Origin: Paracoccus onchidii
Lineage (GTDB): Bacteria > Pseudomonadota > Alphaproteobacteria > Rhodobacterales > Rhodobacteraceae
Assembly (NCBI RefSeq): GCF_028294535.1
Contig: NZ_JAQBIE010000011.1
Coordinates: 62,001 to 126,000, forward strand
Length of the DNA stretch: 64,000 nucleotides
Direction: 5' to 3'
Part shown: positions 16,887 through 26,092 of the stretch, piece by piece
How the letters are laid out: every line of letters begins with the position of its first letter
Position numbering within the stretch: the stretch's first letter is position 1
The notes under the pieces: model-generated
Databases searched by the model: none
What the model was told of the DNA's origin: nothing
The model's input: the letters and a program-made list of their open reading frames with translations, nothing else
Made by a program: the position numbers and the translations under genes

Positions 16887-17365
16887 TCCGCGATCGGGGG
16901 ATCGCTGGTGCCGCGATCATGGTGCTGGCGGCGCTGCCCGATGTCGCGTCGGCGCAAGAACTCGCGGTGGAACCTACGATCGTTGATGCCTGTTTCGCAG
17001 CGACCGAAACAAGGGATGTTGATCCGCCATGTATAGGTCGCGCCGCCGAAGCTTGCCAGAACGATGCCCCAGAGGGCCATACCACGCTTGGGACATCGCA
17101 ATGCCTGATGGGCGAACGCGATGTCTGGGACGCATTGCTGAACCGCGAATATGCCGCGCTTCGAAATTCGCTAGGCGAAACGAACCCGTCTGCCGAATCT
17201 CTGCTGCAGGCACAGCGGGCCTGGATCGCCTTTCGGGACGCAGATTGCAGATACGCCTATGATCGCTGGCATGGTGGATCAATGCGCGTGATCGCTTCAG
17301 CAGATTGCCAGATGCGCCACACCGCGCGTCGAACATTTGAACTTCGTGACCTGCAGGGGTTTTAA
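16883..17365 (+). CDS. LprI/DUF1311-like periplasmic protein
   Basis: A 160-residue exported protein. Residues 1-24 are a signal peptide ending VASAQE. The mature part has the cysteine-rich pattern of the lysozyme-inhibitor LprI N-terminal (DUF1311) domain: [50 protein letters not shown], and a closing [14 protein letters not shown]. Its ATG overlaps the ivd stop (ATGA), and mccB begins two bases after its own stop, so it is firmly inside the leucine operon although no metabolic role is evident. Function is inferred from the family only. Confidence 0.72.
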   Translation: MIRDRGIAGAAIMVLAALPDVASAQELAVEPTIVDACFAATETRDVDPPCIGRAAEACQNDAPEGHTTLGTSQCLMGERDVWDALLNREYAALRNSLGETNPSAESLLQAQRAWIAFRDADCRYAYDRWHGGSMRVIASADCQMRHTARRTFELRDLQGF

Positions 17366-17366
17366 G

Positions 17367-18971
17367 ATGAAATTGAAAAGCCAAGCCCTGACCAATTCCG
17401 ATGCTTATCGTGCCAACCGGCAGGCGCATCTGGCGCTTCTGGATACCGCGCGTCAGGCGGCGCAGGCCGCTGCGGCGGGTGGCGGGGCCAAGGCGATGGA
17501 CCGCCATGTCAGCCGGGGCAAGATGCCGCCGCGCGAACGGGTGGCCAATCTGCTGGACCCCGGCTCGCCCTTTCTGGAAATCGGCGCGACGGCGGCCCAT
17601 GACATGTATGACGGCGCGGCTCCCGGCGCGGGCGTGATCGCGGGCATCGGGCGGGTGCATGGGCAGGACGTGATGGTCGTGGCCAATGACGCCACGGTCA
17701 AGGGCGGCACCTATTACCCGATGACGGTCAAGAAGCACCTTCGCGCACAGGAAATCGCCGAGGAATGCCACCTGCCTTGCGTATATCTGGTCGATAGCGG
17801 CGGTGCGAACCTGCCCAATCAGGACGAAGTGTTCCCCGACCGCGACCATTTCGGGCGCATCTTCTACAATCAGGCCCGGATGAGCGCGAAGGGCATTCCC
17901 CAGATCGCCGTTGTGATGGGGTCCTGCACGGCGGGCGGCGCCTATGTTCCCGCCATGTCCGACGTGACGATCATCGTCCGCGATCAGGGCACGATCTTTC
18001 TGGCCGGCCCGCCACTGGTCAAGGCCGCCACGGGCGAGGTGGTGTCTTCCGAGGATCTGGGCGGCGGCGATGTCCATACCCGCCTGTCCGGCGTTGCCGA
18101 TTACTTGGCCGAGGATGACGCCCACGCGCTGGCCCAGGCCCGCCGCGCCATCGCCAATCTGAACCGCCGCATGCCCGACAGCGTCGTCTGGCAATCGTCC
18201 GAGGATCCCGCCTATGATCCTGACGAAATCCTGGGCGTCGTGCCGGCCGATCTGCGCACGCCCTATGACATCCGCGAGGTGATCGCCCGCACCGTCGACG
18301 GCAGCCGCTTTGACGAGTTCAAGGCCCGCTTCGGCGAAACGCTGGTGACCGGCTTCGCCCATGTTCAGGGTTGCCCGGTCGGCATCGTGGCCAATAACGG
18401 CGTGTTGTTCAGCGAGGCCGCCCAGAAGGGCGCGCATTTCGTCGAACTGTGTTCGCAACGCGGCATCCCGCTGGTCTTTCTGCAGAACATCACTGGCTTC
18501 ATGGTGGGACGCAAATACGAAAACGAAGGCATCGCCCGCCACGGCGCCAAGATGGTCACCGCCGTCGCCACCACCAATGTCCCCAAGATCACCATGCTGG
18601 TCGGTGGCAGCTTTGGGGCGGGCAATTACGGCATGTCGGGACGGGCCTATTCCCCGCGGTTCCTGTGGACCTGGCCCAACAGCCGCATCAGCGTCATGGG
18701 CGGCGAACAGGCCGCGGGCGTTCTGGCCACCGTCAAGCGCGACGGGATCGAACGGCAGGGCGGCAGCTGGTCACCCGAGGAAGAGGCCGAGTTCAAGCGC
18801 CCCACGATCGAGATGTTCCAGCGGCAGTCCCACCCGCTCTATGCCTCAGCGCGCCTGTGGGATGACGGCATCATCGACCCGCGCCAGACCCGCGATGTGC
18901 TGTCGCTGTCCTTGCGTGCATCGCTGAACGCCCCGATCGAGCCGACGCGTTTCGGCATATTCCGGATGTGA
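17367..18971 (+). CDS. mccB: 3-Methylcrotonyl-CoA carboxylase, carboxyltransferase (beta) subunit
   Basis: A 534-residue carboxyltransferase that moves carboxyl from biotin to 3-methylcrotonyl-CoA. Crotonase-fold signatures include the N-terminal [37 protein letters not shown] for CoA binding, [17 protein letters not shown], and [20 protein letters not shown] in the second half with [15 protein letters not shown] at 17367 is chosen because it follows the preceding stop directly and matches the family N-terminus; an in-frame ATG at 17337 lies inside the preceding gene. It pairs with mccA, 144 bases downstream. Confidence 0.94.
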   Translation: MKLKSQALTNSDAYRANRQAHLALLDTARQAAQAAAAGGGAKAMDRHVSRGKMPPRERVANLLDPGSPFLEIGATAAHDMYDGAAPGAGVIAGIGRVHGQDVMVVANDATVKGGTYYPMTVKKHLRAQEIAEECHLPCVYLVDSGGANLPNQDEVFPDRDHFGRIFYNQARMSAKGIPQIAVVMGSCTAGGAYVPAMSDVTIIVRDQGTIFLAGPPLVKAATGEVVSSEDLGGGDVHTRLSGVADYLAEDDAHALAQARRAIANLNRRMPDSVVWQSSEDPAYDPDEILGVVPADLRTPYDIREVIARTVDGSRFDEFKARFGETLVTGFAHVQGCPVGIVANNGVLFSEAAQKGAHFVELCSQRGIPLVFLQNITGFMVGRKYENEGIARHGAKMVTAVATTNVPKITMLVGGSFGAGNYGMSGRAYSPRFLWTWPNSRISVMGGEQAAGVLATVKRDGIERQGGSWSPEEEAEFKRPTIEMFQRQSHPLYASARLWDDGIIDPRQTRDVLSLSLRASLNAPIEPTRFGIFRM

Positions 18972-19115
18972 TGGTCGCGATGCCTGTCACGGACCGCAGC
19001 ATGGCCGTCGCCAGAATGCGCAAGGCTGCGACAAATACCGGGCGGGCATCGACAATGTTTTCCACAAGGGCACGCCGCCATGCATCGGCCAGCCTTATTC
19101 AGCGAAGGTTCTGAT

Positions 19116-21041
19116 ATGTTTTCCAAGATCCTGATCGCCAATCGCGGTGAAATCGCCTGCCGGATCATCGATAGCTGCAACCGGATGGGTGTGGCCACCG
19201 TGGCCGTGTTTTCCGACGCAGATCGTGCGGCGCGCCATGTCGCCATGGCAGATGAGGCCATTCACATCGGCGGGCCGGCCCCTGCGGAAAGCTATCTGAT
19301 GGCGGATCGCATCATCGCCGCAGCCAGGGATACGGGCGCAGAGGCGATCCACCCCGGCTATGGCTTTCTCAGCGAGAACCCCGATTTCGTCGATGCGGTC
19401 GAGGCTGCGGGGCTTGTCTTTATCGGACCCTCGGCCAAGGCCATTCGCGCGATGGGTTTGAAAGACGCCGCCAAGGCCCTGATGGAAGAGGCGGGCGTTC
19501 CCGTCGTGCCGGGCTATCATGGCAGCAATCAGGACCCGGCGCATCTGGCGCAGCAGGCGGATGACATCGGCTATCCGGTGCTGATCAAGGCCGTCGCGGG
19601 CGGCGGCGGCAAGGGCATGCGCCGCGTCGATGATCCCAGGGATTTCGCCGACGCGCTGGCCTCGGCCCAGTCCGAGGCGAAGAACGCTTTCGGCAATCCC
19701 GATGTGCTGATCGAGAAATACGTCCTGCAACCCCGCCATATCGAGGTGCAGGTCTTTGGCGACGGCCACCGCGCCGTGCATCTGTTCGAACGCGACTGTT
19801 CGCTGCAGCGTCGCCACCAGAAGGTGATCGAGGAAGCCCCGGCTCCCGGCATGACCGCAGAGATGCGCAAGACCATGGGCGCCGCCGCCGTCCGCGCGGC
19901 CGAGGCGATCGGCTATAAGGGTGCGGGCACCATCGAATTCATCGTGGACGGTTCCGACGGGCTGCGCAGCGACGGGTTCTGGTTCATGGAGATGAACACC
20001 CGTCTTCAGGTCGAGCATCCCGTGACCGAGCTGATTACCGGGGTTGATCTTGTCGAATGGCAGCTGCGCGTGGCCGCCGGCGAGCCGCTGCCCGCCCGTC
20101 AGGAAGATCTGACCATAACGGGGCATGCCTTCGAGGCACGTCTTTACGCCGAAGATGTGCCGGCGGGGTTCCTGCCTGCGACCGGGCGGCTGGCGCATCT
20201 GCAATTCCCGCCATCGGCGCGCATTGAAACCGGTATTCGTCAAGGAGACACGATCAGCCCATGGTATGATCCGATGATCGCCAAGGTCGTGACGCATGGC
20301 GCCACCCGCGCCATTGCGTTGCGCGCGCTGGAATCCGCGCTTGTCGATACCGAGGTCGCGGGCTCGGTCACCAATGTCGATTTCCTCATCGCGCTGACCC
20401 GTCATGACGGGTTCCGCAAGGGCGAGGTCGATACCGGCCTGATCGGGCGCGATCTGGACGACCTGATTGCCGCCGCCGAACCCGATCCGCGCGCGCGTGC
20501 GCTGGCCGTGATCGGCCTTGCCGGTCTGGCCGATGCCGATGTGAAGGGCGGCGCGACCATGTGGCAACCGCTGCGCCGGACCATCGCCTGGGAAGGCGGT
20601 CAGGCCATGCTGGAGGTGCTGGGTCCGGGCGCGGCGCGGGTCGATCTGGGCGACAGCATCCATGAGGTGCGCTGGCAGGGCGACCGCTGGTGGGTCGATG
20701 ACGCGCTGCGCCGCAACCGGATCGTGTCGCATGACGCCGGGATCAGCGTCTTTGGCGGCCGGACGGTGCATCTGACCCGTCACGATCCGCTGGCGCGTGA
20801 CGCGGCCTCGGCGGGCGGCGATGCGCTGACCCTGTCGCCGATGCCGGGGCTGGTAAAGGCCGTTCATGTCAGCGCGGGACAGGATGTGAAGGCAGGCGAC
20901 AGGCTGACCGTGCTGGAAGCGATGAAGATGGAACACAGTCTGACCGCCGCCCGCGACGGCACCGTGGCCGAGGTTCTGGCCCAGGCCGGCGATCAGGTCG
21001 AGGCCGGCGCACCGCTGATCCGTCTGGAGGAGGAAGACTGA
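19116..21041 (+). CDS. mccA: 3-Methylcrotonyl-CoA carboxylase, biotin-containing (alpha) subunit
   Basis: A 641-residue biotin carboxylase plus biotin carrier. The ATP-grasp domain shows ILIANRGEIACRI at the start, the GGGGKGMR glycine-rich loop, ERDCSLQRRHQKVIEEAPAP and MNTRLQVEHPVTE. The biotinyl lysine is K604 in EAMKMEHS near the C-terminus. It carboxylates biotin and hands it to MccB. ATG at 19116 follows GAAGG; an in-frame ATG at 19080 lacks family similarity. The stop overlaps the following GST gene by one base. Confidence 0.94.
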   Translation: MFSKILIANRGEIACRIIDSCNRMGVATVAVFSDADRAARHVAMADEAIHIGGPAPAESYLMADRIIAAARDTGAEAIHPGYGFLSENPDFVDAVEAAGLVFIGPSAKAIRAMGLKDAAKALMEEAGVPVVPGYHGSNQDPAHLAQQADDIGYPVLIKAVAGGGGKGMRRVDDPRDFADALASAQSEAKNAFGNPDVLIEKYVLQPRHIEVQVFGDGHRAVHLFERDCSLQRRHQKVIEEAPAPGMTAEMRKTMGAAAVRAAEAIGYKGAGTIEFIVDGSDGLRSDGFWFMEMNTRLQVEHPVTELITGVDLVEWQLRVAAGEPLPARQEDLTITGHAFEARLYAEDVPAGFLPATGRLAHLQFPPSARIETGIRQGDTISPWYDPMIAKVVTHGATRAIALRALESALVDTEVAGSVTNVDFLIALTRHDGFRKGEVDTGLIGRDLDDLIAAAEPDPRARALAVIGLAGLADADVKGGATMWQPLRRTIAWEGGQAMLEVLGPGAARVDLGDSIHEVRWQGDRWWVDDALRRNRIVSHDAGISVFGGRTVHLTRHDPLARDAASAGGDALTLSPMPGLVKAVHVSAGQDVKAGDRLTVLEAMKMEHSLTAARDGTVAEVLAQAGDQVEAGAPLIRLEEED

Positions 21042-21694
21042 TGGTCCGTTTGCATCATGTTGGCGGGTCCCGCTCGATGCGGGTTTTGTGGCTGCTTGAG
21101 GAACTGGGGCTGGACTGCGATCTGCAGAACTGGTCGCTGACGGATGGCAGCCTGCGCCGCCCGGAATTCGTCGCGATGTCGCCCGCCGGACGTATTCCCG
21201 CATTGGAAATCGACGGGCGCTCGATCTTTGAATCCGGCGCGATCATCCAGTATCTGACCGAGCGTCAGGGCCAGTTGGCCCCCGCGCCGGGCGATCCCGA
21301 GCGCGCGGATTTTCTGGAATGGATCGGCTTTGCGGAAACGCAGGCCAATATCATTCAGGCGCTGAACATCCATCACATCTTTCTGCGCCCCGAAGCGGCG
21401 CGGTCGGTCCCGTTGATGAAACTGGACACGAAACGGTTGGCGGTGACGGCGGCCGCGTTAGAGCGGCATCTGTCGGATCACGACACGCTGCTGGCCTCGG
21501 GGTTTTCGGCCGCCGATTGCATGCTGGGCTTTAATATGTTGGCACTGTTCCGTTTTCTGCCGGAAGGCGACTATCCCAATCTGACCGCCTATCGCGACCG
21601 GATGACCGCCCGCCCGGCCTATCGCCGGGCCGAGGAACGCGGCGGGCTTGATGCGATCTATGCGCAGGATTTCTATCAGGTGCCCCATGGCTGA
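21041..21694 (+). CDS. Glutathione S-transferase family protein
   Basis: A 217-residue protein with an N-terminal thioredoxin-like GST domain (GSRSMRVLWLLEEL, cis-proline region AGRIPALEIDGRSIFESGAI) and a C-terminal helical domain (FSAADCMLGFNMLALF). The serine in the GSRS segment is a candidate catalytic residue. It is translationally linked to mccA (one-base overlap) and to hmgL (eight-base overlap), so it belongs to the leucine operon. A role in maleylacetoacetate-like isomerisation or in protecting against reactive acyl-CoA intermediates is only a guess. Confidence 0.85.
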   Translation: MVRLHHVGGSRSMRVLWLLEELGLDCDLQNWSLTDGSLRRPEFVAMSPAGRIPALEIDGRSIFESGAIIQYLTERQGQLAPAPGDPERADFLEWIGFAETQANIIQALNIHHIFLRPEAARSVPLMKLDTKRLAVTAAALERHLSDHDTLLASGFSAADCMLGFNMLALFRFLPEGDYPNLTAYRDRMTARPAYRRAEERGGLDAIYAQDFYQVPHG

Positions 21695-22550
21695 GAAGGT
21701 CGAAATTTTCGAGATGGGCCCTCGCGACGGGTTGCAGAATGAAAAGCGCCTGATCCCGGCCGCCGACAAGATCGCACTTGTCGACCTGCTGTCGCGATGT
21801 GGCTTCCGGCGGATCGAGGTGACCAGCTTTGTCAGCCCGAAATGGGTGCCGCAAATGGCCGATGCCGCGCAGGTGATGGCCGGGATCACGCGCGCGCCCG
21901 GCGTCAGCTATGCCGTGCTGACCCCGAACATGAAGGGATACGAGGGCGCACGCGCGGCCCGCGCCGATGAGGTCGCGATCTTTGCCAGCGCCTCGGAAGG
22001 GTTCAGCAAGGCCAATCTGAATGCCACCATCGCCGAAAGCCTTGATCGCTTTCGCCCGGTGGCCGAGGCCGCGCGGGCCGACGGCATCCGGGTGCGCGGC
22101 TATGTCAGCGTGGTGACCGATTGCCCCTACGACGGACCGACGTCGCCCGAAAATGTCGCGCGTGTCGCGGCCGCGCTGCGCGATATGGGCTGCTATGAGA
22201 TCAGCCTTGGCGACACGATCGGGCAGGGTCGTCCCGAAACAATCGATGCGATGTTGTCGGCGGTCCTGAAAGAACTGCCCGCCGAACAGCTGGCCGGGCA
22301 TTATCACGACACTGCCGGGCGGGCGCTGGACAATATCGCGGCCAGCCTCGCACGCGGGCTGCGGGTGTTTGACGCGGCAGTGGGCGGTCTGGGCGGCTGC
22401 CCCTATGCGCCCGGTGCGAAAGGCAATGTCGCGACCAAAAAGGTGGCGCGGCAGCTGGCGGCCTCGGGCTATGAAACCGGGCTGGACATGGAACTGATCG
22501 AACAGGCTGCCGACATGGCGCGCGGCCTGCAAGGGGGCGGCGATGTATAA
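21687..22550 (+). CDS. hmgL: Hydroxymethylglutaryl-CoA lyase
   Basis: A 287-residue TIM-barrel lyase that splits HMG-CoA into acetoacetate and acetyl-CoA, the last step of leucine breakdown. Seen are MGPRDGLQNEKR (metal/substrate binding), FVSPKWVPQMADA, SLGDTIGQGRPET, GHYHDTAGRALDN (metal-binding His) and the catalytic cysteine in GGLGGCPYAPGAKGNVAT. ATG at 21687 lies inside the end of the GST gene. The end overlaps the next gene by eight bases. Confidence 0.94.
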   Translation: MAEKVEIFEMGPRDGLQNEKRLIPAADKIALVDLLSRCGFRRIEVTSFVSPKWVPQMADAAQVMAGITRAPGVSYAVLTPNMKGYEGARAARADEVAIFASASEGFSKANLNATIAESLDRFRPVAEAARADGIRVRGYVSVVTDCPYDGPTSPENVARVAAALRDMGCYEISLGDTIGQGRPETIDAMLSAVLKELPAEQLAGHYHDTAGRALDNIAASLARGLRVFDAAVGGLGGCPYAPGAKGNVATKKVARQLAASGYETGLDMELIEQAADMARGLQGGGDV

Positions 22551-23325
22551 CACGATCAAGATCGAGACCGATGCGCGGGGCGTGGCGACGCTGTGGCTGT
22601 CGCGGTCGGAAAAGCATAACGCCCTGTCCCAGGAAATGATGCAGGAACTGACCGATGCCGCGACGCGTCTGGGTCAGGATCCCGCGGTGCGGGTTGTCGT
22701 TCTGGCCGCCGAGGGCGCAAGTTTCTGTGCCGGTGGCGATCTGGCATGGATGAAATCGCAGATGCAGGTCGATGCCGAAACCCGCCGTGACGGGGCGCGG
22801 GTGCTGGCCGGGATGCTGTCGGCGCTGAACCTGCTGCCGAAACCGCTGATCGGCAAGGTGCAGGGCAATGCCTTTGGCGGCGGCGTCGGCATGATGTCGG
22901 TCTGCGATATCGCCATCGCCTCGCGCGATGCGAAATTCGGCCTGACCGAGGTCAGGCTGGGCCTGATCCCCGCCACCATCGGTCCCTATGTTCTGGCCCG
23001 CATGGGCGAGGACAAGGCGCGGCGGGTGTATTTTTCGGGGCGGATCTTCGGCGCGGACGAGGCGGTCGGTCTGAACCTTGCGGCCCGCGCCGTGCCGCTG
23101 GCCGATCTGGATCAGGCGGTCGAGGATGAGGTCGCGCCGTTCCTGTTGGGTGCGCCGGGGGCGATCGCCGCCGCCAAGGCCCAGTGCCGCGCCCTTGGCC
23201 CGCGCATCGATCAGGCGGTGATCGAGGACAGCATCGACCGGCTTGTCGCCGCGTGGGAAGGCAGCGAGGCCCCCGAAGGGATTGGCGCATTCTTCGACAA
23301 ACGCAAACCGATATGGCAGGCTTGA
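22543..23325 (+). CDS. liuC: Enoyl-CoA hydratase, probably methylglutaconyl-CoA hydratase
   Basis: A 260-residue crotonase-family protein. The oxyanion-hole segments read GASFCAGGDLAWMK and GNAFGGGVGMMSVCDIAIA, and the catalytic acid region is FGLTEVRLGLIPATIGPYVL. In this operon the missing step between methylcrotonyl-CoA carboxylase and HMG-CoA lyase is hydration of 3-methylglutaconyl-CoA, so that is the most likely role. Translational coupling to hmgL supports it. Confidence 0.88.
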   Translation: MYNTIKIETDARGVATLWLSRSEKHNALSQEMMQELTDAATRLGQDPAVRVVVLAAEGASFCAGGDLAWMKSQMQVDAETRRDGARVLAGMLSALNLLPKPLIGKVQGNAFGGGVGMMSVCDIAIASRDAKFGLTEVRLGLIPATIGPYVLARMGEDKARRVYFSGRIFGADEAVGLNLAARAVPLADLDQAVEDEVAPFLLGAPGAIAAAKAQCRALGPRIDQAVIEDSIDRLVAAWEGSEAPEGIGAFFDKRKPIWQA

Positions 23326-23354
23326 TCCGACCCTGACAGGGAAAGGATCGCATC

Positions 23355-23765
23355 ATGAAGATCACGGTCGAGGCGCTGGTCAAGGCGCCCGTCGAAACCG
23401 TCTGGCGCTGCTGGACCACGCCGCAGGATATCATGGCGTGGAACGCCGCGTCGGACGACTGGCACACGACCGCCGCCACGGTCGATCTGCGTGAAGGCGG
23501 CCGGTTTTCCTCGCGGATGGAGGCCAAGGACGGCAGCATGGGCTTTGATTTCGCGGGCATCTATCGCCGTGTCGAACCGCCCCGTCTGTTGCAGGCGGTG
23601 ATGGAGGACGGGCGCGAGATTCTGGTCGAGTTCCTGCAGCAGGACGGTGCCGTTCTGGTCCGCGAAACCTTCGATGCCGAGGACCAGCATCCTGCCCAGA
23701 TGCAGCGGCAGGGCTGGCAGGCGATCCTTGATCGCTTTGCCGCCCATGTCGAAAGCGTGGCCTGA
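23355..23765 (+). CDS. SRPBCC/AHSA1-domain protein
   Basis: A 136-residue protein of the START-like SRPBCC fold, activator-of-Hsp90-ATPase-homologue group. Recognisable pieces are the start VEALVKAPVETVWRCWTTPQ, the AWNAASDDW segment, DLREGGRFSSRMEA, FDFAGIYRRVEPPRLLQ and the final QGWQAILDRFAAHVE. It probably binds a hydrophobic ligand in the cytoplasm. It begins 29 bases after the hydratase gene with GAAAGGA as ribosome site, so it is probably the last gene of the leucine operon, though no metabolic role is implied. Confidence 0.82.
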   Translation: MKITVEALVKAPVETVWRCWTTPQDIMAWNAASDDWHTTAATVDLREGGRFSSRMEAKDGSMGFDFAGIYRRVEPPRLLQAVMEDGREILVEFLQQDGAVLVRETFDAEDQHPAQMQRQGWQAILDRFAAHVESVA

Positions 23766-23788
23766 ACGTCGCCCGCCATCCAGGCATG

Positions 23789-23821
23789 AAAAAGCCCCGC
23801 TGCACTGCCATGCAACGGGGC
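23789..23821 (-). terminator. Intrinsic terminator of glyA
   Basis: An 11-bp stem with one mismatch (23794-23804 with 23811-23821) around a six-base loop is followed on the minus strand by five T (23789-23793). It lies 20 bases past the glyA stop codon. On the plus strand no T run follows, so it serves glyA. Confidence 0.8.
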
Positions 23822-23841
23822 GAGGCGTTCTGCTATAGAAC

Positions 23842-25137
23842 TTACAGACCGGCGTAAAGCGGGAAACGCGCGCAAAGTTCCGAAACTTCGGCCTTTACCT
23901 TGGCTTCGACCTCGGCATTGCCCTCATCGCCATTGGCGGCCAGACCGTCGACGACCTCGACGATCCAGCGGGCGATCTGGCGGAACTCTTCTTCCGCGAA
24001 GCCGCGGGTGGTGCCGGCGGGGGCGCCCAGACGGATGCCCGAGGTGACGAAGGGTTTTTCCGGGTCGAAGGGCACGCCGTTCTTGTTGCAGGTGATGTGG
24101 GCGCGGCCCAATGCGGCCTCGGTCGCCTTGCCGGTCACGCCTTTCGGGCGCAGGTCGGCCAGACACAGATGGTTGTCGGTGCCGCCCGACACGATGTCGA
24201 TGCCGCCCTTCATCAGCTCATCCGCCATGGCCTGCGCGTTCTTGACGACCTGCGCGGCGTAATCCTTGAACTCGGGGCGCAGGGCCTCGCCGAAGGCCAC
24301 GGCCTTGGCGGCGATCACATGCATCAGCGGACCGCCCTGCAGGCCGGGGAACACGGCGCTGTTGATCTTCTTGGCGATGTCGGCGTCGTTGGTCAGCACC
24401 ATGCCGCCACGCGGACCGCGCAGCGATTTGTGGGTGGTGGTGGTCACGACATGCGCATGCGGCAGCGGCGAGGGATGCTGACCACCCGCGACCAGACCGG
24501 CGATATGGGCCATGTCGACCATCAGATAGGCGCCGACCTCATCCGCGATCTTGCGGAACGCGGCCCAGTCCCAGACGCGGCTATAGGCGGTGCCGCCAGC
24601 AACGATCAGCTTGGGCTTGTTCTGACGGGCGCTTTCGGCGATCGCTTCCATGTCCAGCAGCTGGTCCTGCTGACGCACGCCATAGCTGACGACGTTGAAC
24701 CATTTGCCCGACATGTTCACGGGCGAACCATGGGTCAGGTGACCGCCGGAATTCAGGTCCAGACCCATGAAGGTGTCGCCCGGCTGCAGCAGCGCCAGGA
24801 ACACGGCCTGGTTCATCTGGCTGCCCGAATTGGGCTGGACGTTTGCGAATTCGCAGCCGAACAGTTCCTTGGCGCGTTCGATCGCCAGATTTTCGGCGAT
24901 GTCGACATATTGGCAGCCGCCGTAATAGCGCTTGCCGGGGTAACCTTCGGCGTATTTGTTGGTCAGAACCGAACCCTGCGCCTCCATCACGGCGCGGCTG
25001 ACGATGTTCTCGGATGCGATCAGCTCGATCTCGTCGCGTTGGCGGCCAAGTTCCAGGCCGATGGCTTCGGAGATTTGGGGATCACGGCTGGCCAGCGTTT
25101 CGGTGAAGAAACCGGTTTCGCGGGTGGGTGCGTTCAT
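23842..25137 (-). CDS. glyA: Serine hydroxymethyltransferase
   Basis: A 431-residue pyridoxal phosphate enzyme interconverting serine and glycine with tetrahydrofolate. Signature pieces: [16 protein letters not shown], the [15 protein letters not shown] segment, [25 protein letters not shown] and the PLP lysine in [15 protein letters not shown]. Length and start ([11 protein letters not shown]) match alphaproteobacterial GlyA. It is a single gene with its own terminator. Confidence 0.96.
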   Translation of the reverse strand: MNAPTRETGFFTETLASRDPQISEAIGLELGRQRDEIELIASENIVSRAVMEAQGSVLTNKYAEGYPGKRYYGGCQYVDIAENLAIERAKELFGCEFANVQPNSGSQMNQAVFLALLQPGDTFMGLDLNSGGHLTHGSPVNMSGKWFNVVSYGVRQQDQLLDMEAIAESARQNKPKLIVAGGTAYSRVWDWAAFRKIADEVGAYLMVDMAHIAGLVAGGQHPSPLPHAHVVTTTTHKSLRGPRGGMVLTNDADIAKKINSAVFPGLQGGPLMHVIAAKAVAFGEALRPEFKDYAAQVVKNAQAMADELMKGGIDIVSGGTDNHLCLADLRPKGVTGKATEAALGRAHITCNKNGVPFDPEKPFVTSGIRLGAPAGTTRGFAEEEFRQIARWIVEVVDGLAANGDEGNAEVEAKVKAEVSELCARFPLYAGL

Positions 25138-25326
25138 CTGTTTCGCATCCTCTCAGGCTAGGGGGCTGCAGGAATGGCGCTGTCATAGCGCAAGCCTGCC
25201 AAGGCTGAAAGCGACAAAACGACACCACGGCAACGAATGGCGGCACTTGTGCCAGGCAGGTGGGGGGGCTTGCCATCCCCGCGGTCGCGTCCGATGCTGC
25301 GTCCGGATCAAAGGAACGACGATACG

Positions 25327-26088
25327 ATGACGCCTGCCATTCATTTCACCGCAAGCCATGCCGATCTCGCGCAAGAGGCATTGCGGCGGCTTTCCCTGCG
25401 CTATGGAAATTCGGCATTGGCCGAGGCCGAGATCGTTGTGGCTCTGGGCGGCGACGGGTTCATGCTGCAAACGCTTCACGCCATTCAGGGGCGTGACTTG
25501 CCCGTCTATGGCATGAATCGCGGAACGGTCGGGTTTCTGATGAACAGTTATTCCGACGAAACCTTGATGGAACGGCTGGGTGCCGCGGAAGAGGCGGTGA
25601 TCAACCCGCTGCGAATGACGGCGACATGCGCCGATGGTTCGTTGCAGGAAGCCCTTGCCATCAACGAGGTCAGCCTTCTGCGCGAGGGACCGCAGGCCGC
25701 CAAGCTAAGGATCCATATCGACGGGCGCACAAGGATGGAAGAACTGGTTTGCGATGGCGCATTGGTATCCACGCCGGCGGGATCGACGGCGTACAACTAT
25801 TCCGCGCATGGTCCCATTCTGCCTATCGGTTCCGAAGTTCTGGCCCTGACCGCGATTGCCCCGTTCCGACCCCGCAGATGGCGGGGGGCATTGTTGCCCA
25901 AGGCTGCGCAGGTCGAGATCGAGGTGCTGAATCCCGAACGGCGCCCGGTCATGGCGGATGCCGATTCGCGCTCGGTGCGCCATGTCACGCGTGTCAGCAT
26001 CAAGAGCGCGGCGGATATTCGTCACCGGTTGCTGTTTGACAGCGGGCACGGGCTGGATGAACGCCTGTTGCGCGAGCAATTCGTCTGA
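25327..26088 (+). CDS. nadK: NAD kinase
   Basis: A 253-residue ATP-NAD kinase that makes NADP. Motifs are VVALGGDGFMLQTLH (GGDG), GMNRGTVGFLMN, AINEVSLLREG (NE), and STPAGSTAYNYSAHGPILP. ATG at 25327 is preceded by AAAGGA; the longer open frame upstream has no family match. It diverges from glyA across 189 bases in which no other gene was seen. Confidence 0.93.
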   Translation: MTPAIHFTASHADLAQEALRRLSLRYGNSALAEAEIVVALGGDGFMLQTLHAIQGRDLPVYGMNRGTVGFLMNSYSDETLMERLGAAEEAVINPLRMTATCADGSLQEALAINEVSLLREGPQAAKLRIHIDGRTRMEELVCDGALVSTPAGSTAYNYSAHGPILPIGSEVLALTAIAPFRPRRWRGALLPKAAQVEIEVLNPERRPVMADADSRSVRHVTRVSIKSAADIRHRLLFDSGHGLDERLLREQFV

Positions 26089-26092
26089 CCCG

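Noticed and set aside
16974-18542. A 522-codon open frame on the minus strand
   Set aside because: Antisense to mccB, whose family motifs run through the whole length.
19095-21203. A 702-codon open frame on the minus strand
   Set aside because: Antisense to mccA; composition (His/Arg/Gln rich, no motif) is that of a shadow frame.
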